From the NCBI GenBank assembly GCA_012519155.1, contig JAAYQS010000182.1:1-58688 (forward strand): 58,688 nt of DNA, in the 5' to 3' direction. Both the position numbers and the translations under genes were made by a program. The notes under the pieces are model-generated. The model searched no databases, was not told the origin of the DNA, and saw only the letters and a list, made by a program, of their open reading frames with translations. How positions within the stretch are numbered: position 1 is the stretch's first letter; each line of letters starts with the position of its first letter. Shown here piece by piece: positions 55,301-58,688 of the stretch. This DNA comes from Clostridiales bacterium (GTDB lineage: Bacteria > Bacillota > Clostridia > Clostridiales > Clostridiaceae).

Positions 55301-55630
55301 GTGGCTTTTTGCGCTACGCTTAAAAGCCAATTTCCAAGGAGATAATTAAGAATTATTATGTTTAGGCCTAGAGCATTGGCATAATTAAGTTCTTATATGG
55401 GATTGGGCGTAAGCCTTGAAATTAGAGCTTGTCCACCCTATATTTATAAATAGGTTATTTAGTTATGAAGGTGTGGCTTGTCCACCCACACTAATATAAT
55501 TTAAATTTTTACGACGAAGGAGTAAAAATATCCTTAATTCTTAATTCTTAATTCTTAATTATTAACTCTTAATTATGGAAGTTGTAAGTGATAAGGAACA
55601 TAAAGTGAAATGAAGTAAATAATTGAGGCA
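55287..55630 (+). repeat. Structured intergenic repeat, copy E (with internal duplication)
   Basis: Edge AAATTAAGAATTAAG overlapping the lipoprotein stop, then H1 GGCTTTTT..AAAAGCC, H2 ATTTCC/GGAGAT, and a middle that carries two CTTGTCCACC loops, the second in stem GTGTGG (55471-55476) with CCACAC (55486-55491). H4 is ATTTTTAC (55505-55512) with GTAAAAAT (55522-55529). Five heptamers and the tail to TTGAGGC follow. Directly followed by a strong terminator. Confidence 0.8.
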
Positions 55631-55676
55631 AAAAAATATTCACAAAAAATAAGTGATTTTTGTGAATATTTTTTTG
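55630..55676 (+). terminator. Long terminator before the pilus operon
   Basis: AAAAAATATTCACAAAAA with TTTTTGTGAATATTTTTT, 17-18 bp stem, loop ATAAGTGA, then T. It closes the lipoprotein/repeat E transcript. Confidence 0.85.
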
Positions 55677-55710
55677 CTGTTTGTTAATAATTACAAAGGG
55701 AGGCTTTAAT

Positions 55711-56859
55711 ATGCAAATAAAAAAGGATGCCATTGTAAACATTAACAATATAAAAAATGTGAATATTGAAGATAAGATTATAAAAGAAGCAGTAAATTTA
55801 AATGCTAGTGATATACATTTTGAACCAGATGAAAATAAGGTTAACGTGAGAATAAGGATTAATGGTGATCTTATTAAGCACTGTGAAGTGCCACTTTTAG
55901 AATATCCATTAATTTTATCAAGAATAAAAGTAAAATGTGGTATGAATATTACAGAAAAAAGAAAGCCTCAAGATGGCAGCTTTTCAGAAAATATTTATGG
56001 AAACAGTATTAATTTTAGAGTATCTACTATTTTACTTAATACAGGTGAAAAAATTGTTATAAGAATTATAAATTTTAACAAGCACTTTGAATCATTTAAA
56101 GAACTTAATTTTTCTAATAATCAAAAAAATAATATAAAAAAGATTATTAATATTTCAAATGGTCTTGTTCTTATTGTAGGACCTACAGGTAGTGGTAAAA
56201 CACAAACTCTTTACAGCATTATAGGTGAAATAAAAAAATATCCTTTAAATATTACATCTTTAGAGGATCCTGTTGAAATAAAAATGAATGGCATAAATCA
56301 AGTAGATTTAAGCAAAAGTACAGGAGTTGATTTTAAAACAGCTCTTAAAACGCTTCTTAGGCAAGATAGTGAAGTAATTGTAATAGGTGAAATACGTGAT
56401 AGTGAAACAGCTTCTATAGCTTCTGGAGCAGCGTTAACTGGTCATAAGATTTATTCAACAATACATGCTAAAAGTGCTTATGAAGTTCTTCTTAGATTAA
56501 GAGATATGAATATTGACAGATACATAGTGAATAATTGTATTGCAGGTGTAATATGTCAAAGACTTGTAAAAATATTATGTGATAATTGTAAAATTAGAAT
56601 AAATACTACTAATAAAAAAATTAAATTATATAAAAGTGGCAAATGTGACAAGTGTAATAATACAGGTTATATTAGCAGGGAACTTGTAGCTTCTGTACAT
56701 TATTTTAATAGTGAAATAAAGGATAATATAAATGATTTGCAATTTTTAAGTAAAAAGCTTAATAACAGTCAAATGAAAAATCAAATTTTAAAGCTCCTTT
56801 TAAGGGGAAAAGTATCATATTATGATTATATTGATTTTATAGAAAAGGAATCATTATGA
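55711..56859 (+). CDS. Type IV pilus / type II secretion assembly ATPase (PilB/GspE family)
   Basis: A 382-residue secretion ATPase. N2-type domain begins at about residue 15 (IIKEAVNLNASDIHFEPDENKVNVRIRINGDL), Walker A GPTGSGKTQT near 157, Asp box TSLEDPVEIKM, Walker B VIVIGEIRDSETA, TGHKIYSTIHAKS and a tetracysteine zinc site CDNCKI..CDKCNNTGY near 285-315. It lacks the N-terminal MshEN domain of full PilB/GspE (about 550 residues), as in ComGA-type ATPases. It powers pilin assembly with the GspF product downstream. Start ATG 55711 follows AAAGGGAGG. Its TGA overlaps the next ATG. Confidence 0.88.
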   Translation: MQIKKDAIVNINNIKNVNIEDKIIKEAVNLNASDIHFEPDENKVNVRIRINGDLIKHCEVPLLEYPLILSRIKVKCGMNITEKRKPQDGSFSENIYGNSINFRVSTILLNTGEKIVIRIINFNKHFESFKELNFSNNQKNNIKKIINISNGLVLIVGPTGSGKTQTLYSIIGEIKKYPLNITSLEDPVEIKMNGINQVDLSKSTGVDFKTALKTLLRQDSEVIVIGEIRDSETASIASGAALTGHKIYSTIHAKSAYEVLLRLRDMNIDRYIVNNCIAGVICQRLVKILCDNCKIRINTTNKKIKLYKSGKCDKCNNTGYISRELVASVHYFNSEIKDNINDLQFLSKKLNNSQMKNQILKLLLRGKVSYYDYIDFIEKESL

Positions 56860-57889
56860 GATATAATTACAAAGATATATATAGCATAATGGGAAATTTA
56901 CATGATTTGTATAATGATGGTTTCCCTATATATTATAGTTTTGATCTTATAGAAGAAACTTCTATTTCAAAAAAATATAAAAATAGCATAAGAATTATAA
57001 AAGATTGTGTTAAAAAAGGTTCTTCAGTAGCAAATGCCTTTAATAAAGCAAAAATTTATCCGGATTTTTTAGTAAACTTAATTAAAGTTGGTGAAGAAAA
57101 TGGAAGCTTAGGTGAGGTGCTTAATAATCTTAATTACTATTATTATAAAAAATACAAGTTAAAAAAATATATAAGTTCTTCTTTAATATATCCCATTTTT
57201 ATTATAACTACACTTATTTTAGGAAGCTTTGCATTTTTATTTATTGTTTTTCCTAAAATGTTTGAAAGTTTCAAAAATATAAATAAAAATATGTCTAGTA
57301 AATTACTGTGTTTATATAATTTTATCAGTTTAATAAAGTATAGTCCTTTAAGCAAAATTTTAATAATATCAACAATTATTATTTTAAGTATTTTTTGTTT
57401 ATATTTTTGCTTATAAAAAGTGGAATTATAGCAAAGCTTTTTAAAAAGAGCAAGTTAGGGAAATTATTAACTGAATATAAGTTTATATCTTTTTTAAGTA
57501 TGATAGTTGTATCTGGAAGCAGTATTGTAGAAATAATGAAGATGAATATAGATTATAAATCCTTAGGTGTAAATGAAAAAATTATAAAAGAATTTGTAGA
57601 AGGAATAAAAAGTGGAAGTGAAATAAATATTATTATGAAGAATTTTGATTTTATTTCTAAGTATACTTTGTCAATTATTAAAATTGGTGAATCAAGAGGT
57701 CAGATTGAAGATTCTCTTTTAAAGGCTTCAAAAACATTAGAACGTAAAGTAAATGATAAAATATCTAAGGCTGTAAAATTAGTTCAGCCTGCACTTATAG
57801 TATTTATTACTATTATGATTTCTTTTATAATTATAGAATTTTTAGGGCCTGTTTTAGACATTATGAATATAAAGGGTGAGAATTTTTGA
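56856..57889 (+). pseudogene. GspF/PilC-type membrane platform protein, single frameshift
   Basis: Two overlapping frames make one T2SSF/PilC protein of about 344 residues. The first (56856-57416) has the first T2SSF domain: DLYNDGFPIYYSFDLIEET, KKGSSVANAFNKAKIYPDFLVNLIKVGEENGSLGEVL, then helices. The second (in use from about 57397 to 57889) has the second domain: FLSMIVVSGSSIVEIMKMN, IKIGESRGQIEDSLLKAS, VQPALIVFITIMISFIIIEFLGPV. At 57391-57396 there are six T. A seventh would join the frames within a hydrophobic helix. Start ATG 56856 overlaps the ATPase stop, and the end overlaps the next TTG start. Confidence 0.82.
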
Positions 57890-58335
57890 AAAGGAAACAT
57901 AAAGGTTATTCATTAGTTGAATGTTCAGCTGTTTTTGCAATTGTAATTATAACTGCATCAATTACAGGAAAATGTATAAAAAATTATAATGATATTATTT
58001 CATATATTAATTTAAAGTCAGCTGCCTATGAAATAGATGATATTTTAAATTATGCTAAAAAATATTGTTATAACAATAATACAAGTGGCATTATAGAAAT
58101 AATTAATGATAAAGATAAAAGCTGTATAGCTTTTGTAATTAATGCTGAAAATAAAAAGATTGTGTATCTGCCAGAAGGAATTACCTTTTATAATATGCAG
58201 GAATATACAGTAATGTATCTTACACCTAAAGGTATTTTAAGGGGTATTAAAATACAACTACAGTCATCAATTAATAATTTTATTGCAACTATTTCAGCAA
58301 ATGTTTCAACAAATAGAATAAAAATAAAAAGGTAA
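57886..58335 (+). CDS. Pseudopilin with prepilin peptidase site
   Basis: A 149-residue protein with a short basic leader (MKRKHKG) followed by YSLVECSAVFAIVIITASITGKCI, the class III signal: cleavage after Gly7, Glu at +5 and a hydrophobic stretch. The rest is a small periplasmic-type globular domain with no recognised family. It is a minor pilin or pseudopilin assembled by the ATPase and platform protein upstream. Start is TTG 57886, overlapping the previous TGA, with AAAGGGTGAG upstream. Confidence 0.78.
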   Translation: MKRKHKGYSLVECSAVFAIVIITASITGKCIKNYNDIISYINLKSAAYEIDDILNYAKKYCYNNNTSGIIEIINDKDKSCIAFVINAENKKIVYLPEGITFYNMQEYTVMYLTPKGILRGIKIQLQSSINNFIATISANVSTNRIKIKR

Positions 58336-58340
58336 AATAA

Positions 58341-58688
58341 ATGAAAAAGGGAATACTATTAATAGAATCTATGGTTGGAATATTTATTATACTAATGTCT
58401 ATGTGTTTTTTTGTAAAAAGCTATGAATTATTAAATGAATCTTATGCAATAATAAATAATAATCAAAATAGTAAAAGTATACTTAAAGCATTAACCAAAG
58501 AGATAAAATATAATATTTCTTTTGATTATATAAATAATAAATTAAATGATAGGGATATAGTTATTTATACAAATTATGATTTTTTACAAAAAATTTATAC
58601 AAATGATTTTAGGGAGCTTTTAAATAATGAACTATTGAGTGAAGAACATTTAAATGAGAAAGAATATTTAAACAATTATAAAAATATA
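58341..58688 (+). CDS. Second pseudopilin-like protein, cut by window edge
   Basis: The 116 codons visible run from ATG 58341 to the window end without a stop. The N-terminus MKKGILLIESMVGIFIILMSMCFFVKSY resembles a class III signal: basic leader, Gly4, then Glu at +5 in a hydrophobic helix. It is spaced five bases after the previous gene, in the same operon. The remaining sequence is Asn/Lys/Tyr rich and not recognised. Probably a minor pilin of the same machine. Confidence 0.65.
   Translation, partial: MKKGILLIESMVGIFIILMSMCFFVKSYELLNESYAIINNNQNSKSILKALTKEIKYNISFDYINNKLNDRDIVIYTNYDFLQKIYTNDFRELLNNELLSEEHLNEKEYLNNYKNI

Overview
The window is a very AT-rich chromosomal segment from a Firmicute, most likely Clostridium sensu stricto. 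The evidence is the gene order (ytxC, infC-rpmI-rplT, ktrBA, TrmH-type methylase, pheST, zapA, U32 peptidase, mutS2; then mraZ-rsmH-ftsL-spoVD-murE-murF-mraY-ftsW, ftsQ, DUF881, sbp, sepF, ylmH, divIVA), the sporulation genes (ytxC, spoVD, pdaA), the AGGAGG-type ribosome sites, the T-box leader and the use of ATG, GTG, TTG and one ATT start. Nearly every gene is on the + strand. The exceptions are a DUF6873-like gene, pdaA and rqcH. No rRNA, tRNA, CRISPR array, complete IS element or prophage was seen.

Layout. 1-1.8 kb: end of an exported protein, a SipW-type signal peptidase and an Rpn-nuclease remnant. 1.8-5 kb: a DUF6873-like gene (-), ytxC, then infC-rpmI-rplT behind an L20-type leader. 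5-8 kb: potassium uptake (ktrB, ktrA) and an RNA methylase. 8-12.5 kb: pheS-pheT behind a Phe T-box leader that is sandwiched between copies of an intergenic repeat. 12.5-21.5 kb: a small-RNA candidate, an unusually long ZapA, a frameshifted U32 peptidase, mutS2, a DUF523 protein and phosphoglucomutase. 21.6-28.1 kb: a surface-glycan set (TPR protein, TagA/WecG-type transferase, MurJ-like flippase, two GT4 transferases) and a cyclodeaminase-like protein. 28.2-32.6 kb: pdaA (-) and a secreted InlB-B-repeat protein broken by one frameshift. 32.9-34 kb: ychF. 34.4-43.7 kb: the wall and division cluster, headed by a 5'-truncated mraZ and closed by a terminator after ftsW. 44.1-49.5 kb: a second division block from ftsQ to divIVA. 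49.6-54.1 kb: rluD-type synthase, pyrR, a THUMP methylase and rqcH (-). 54.3-58.7 kb: a lipoprotein and the start of a type IV pilus or type II secretion-like operon (ATPase, a frameshifted GspF, two pseudopilins, the last cut by the window edge).

The most unusual content is a family of intergenic repeats of about 260-340 bp: near-complete copies at 7962, 34006, 43745 and 55287, 5'-shortened copies at 8611 and 8874, and fragments at 43671 and 19142. All lie on the + strand. Each full copy has the same parts in order: an inverted heptamer block with stops in all frames, two GC-richer hairpins, a structured middle with a conserved CTTGTCCA loop, a hairpin with an SD-like loop, a variable array of 7-bp units (AATTCTT/AATTATT/AATCCTT, 3 to 10 copies) and a conserved tail ending near TTGAGGCCACATT. 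At least two stems differ between copies by paired changes that keep the pairing, which suggests a selected RNA or single-stranded DNA fold. Copies supply stop codons to two genes and the ribosome site to a third.

Three genes (U32 peptidase, InlB-repeat protein, GspF) each need exactly one extra base in a homopolymer to restore a full-length protein. This may reflect sequencing undercalls, recent mutation or slippage. Everything here was read by eye: family calls rest on recognised motifs and gene order, and no search or folding program was run.
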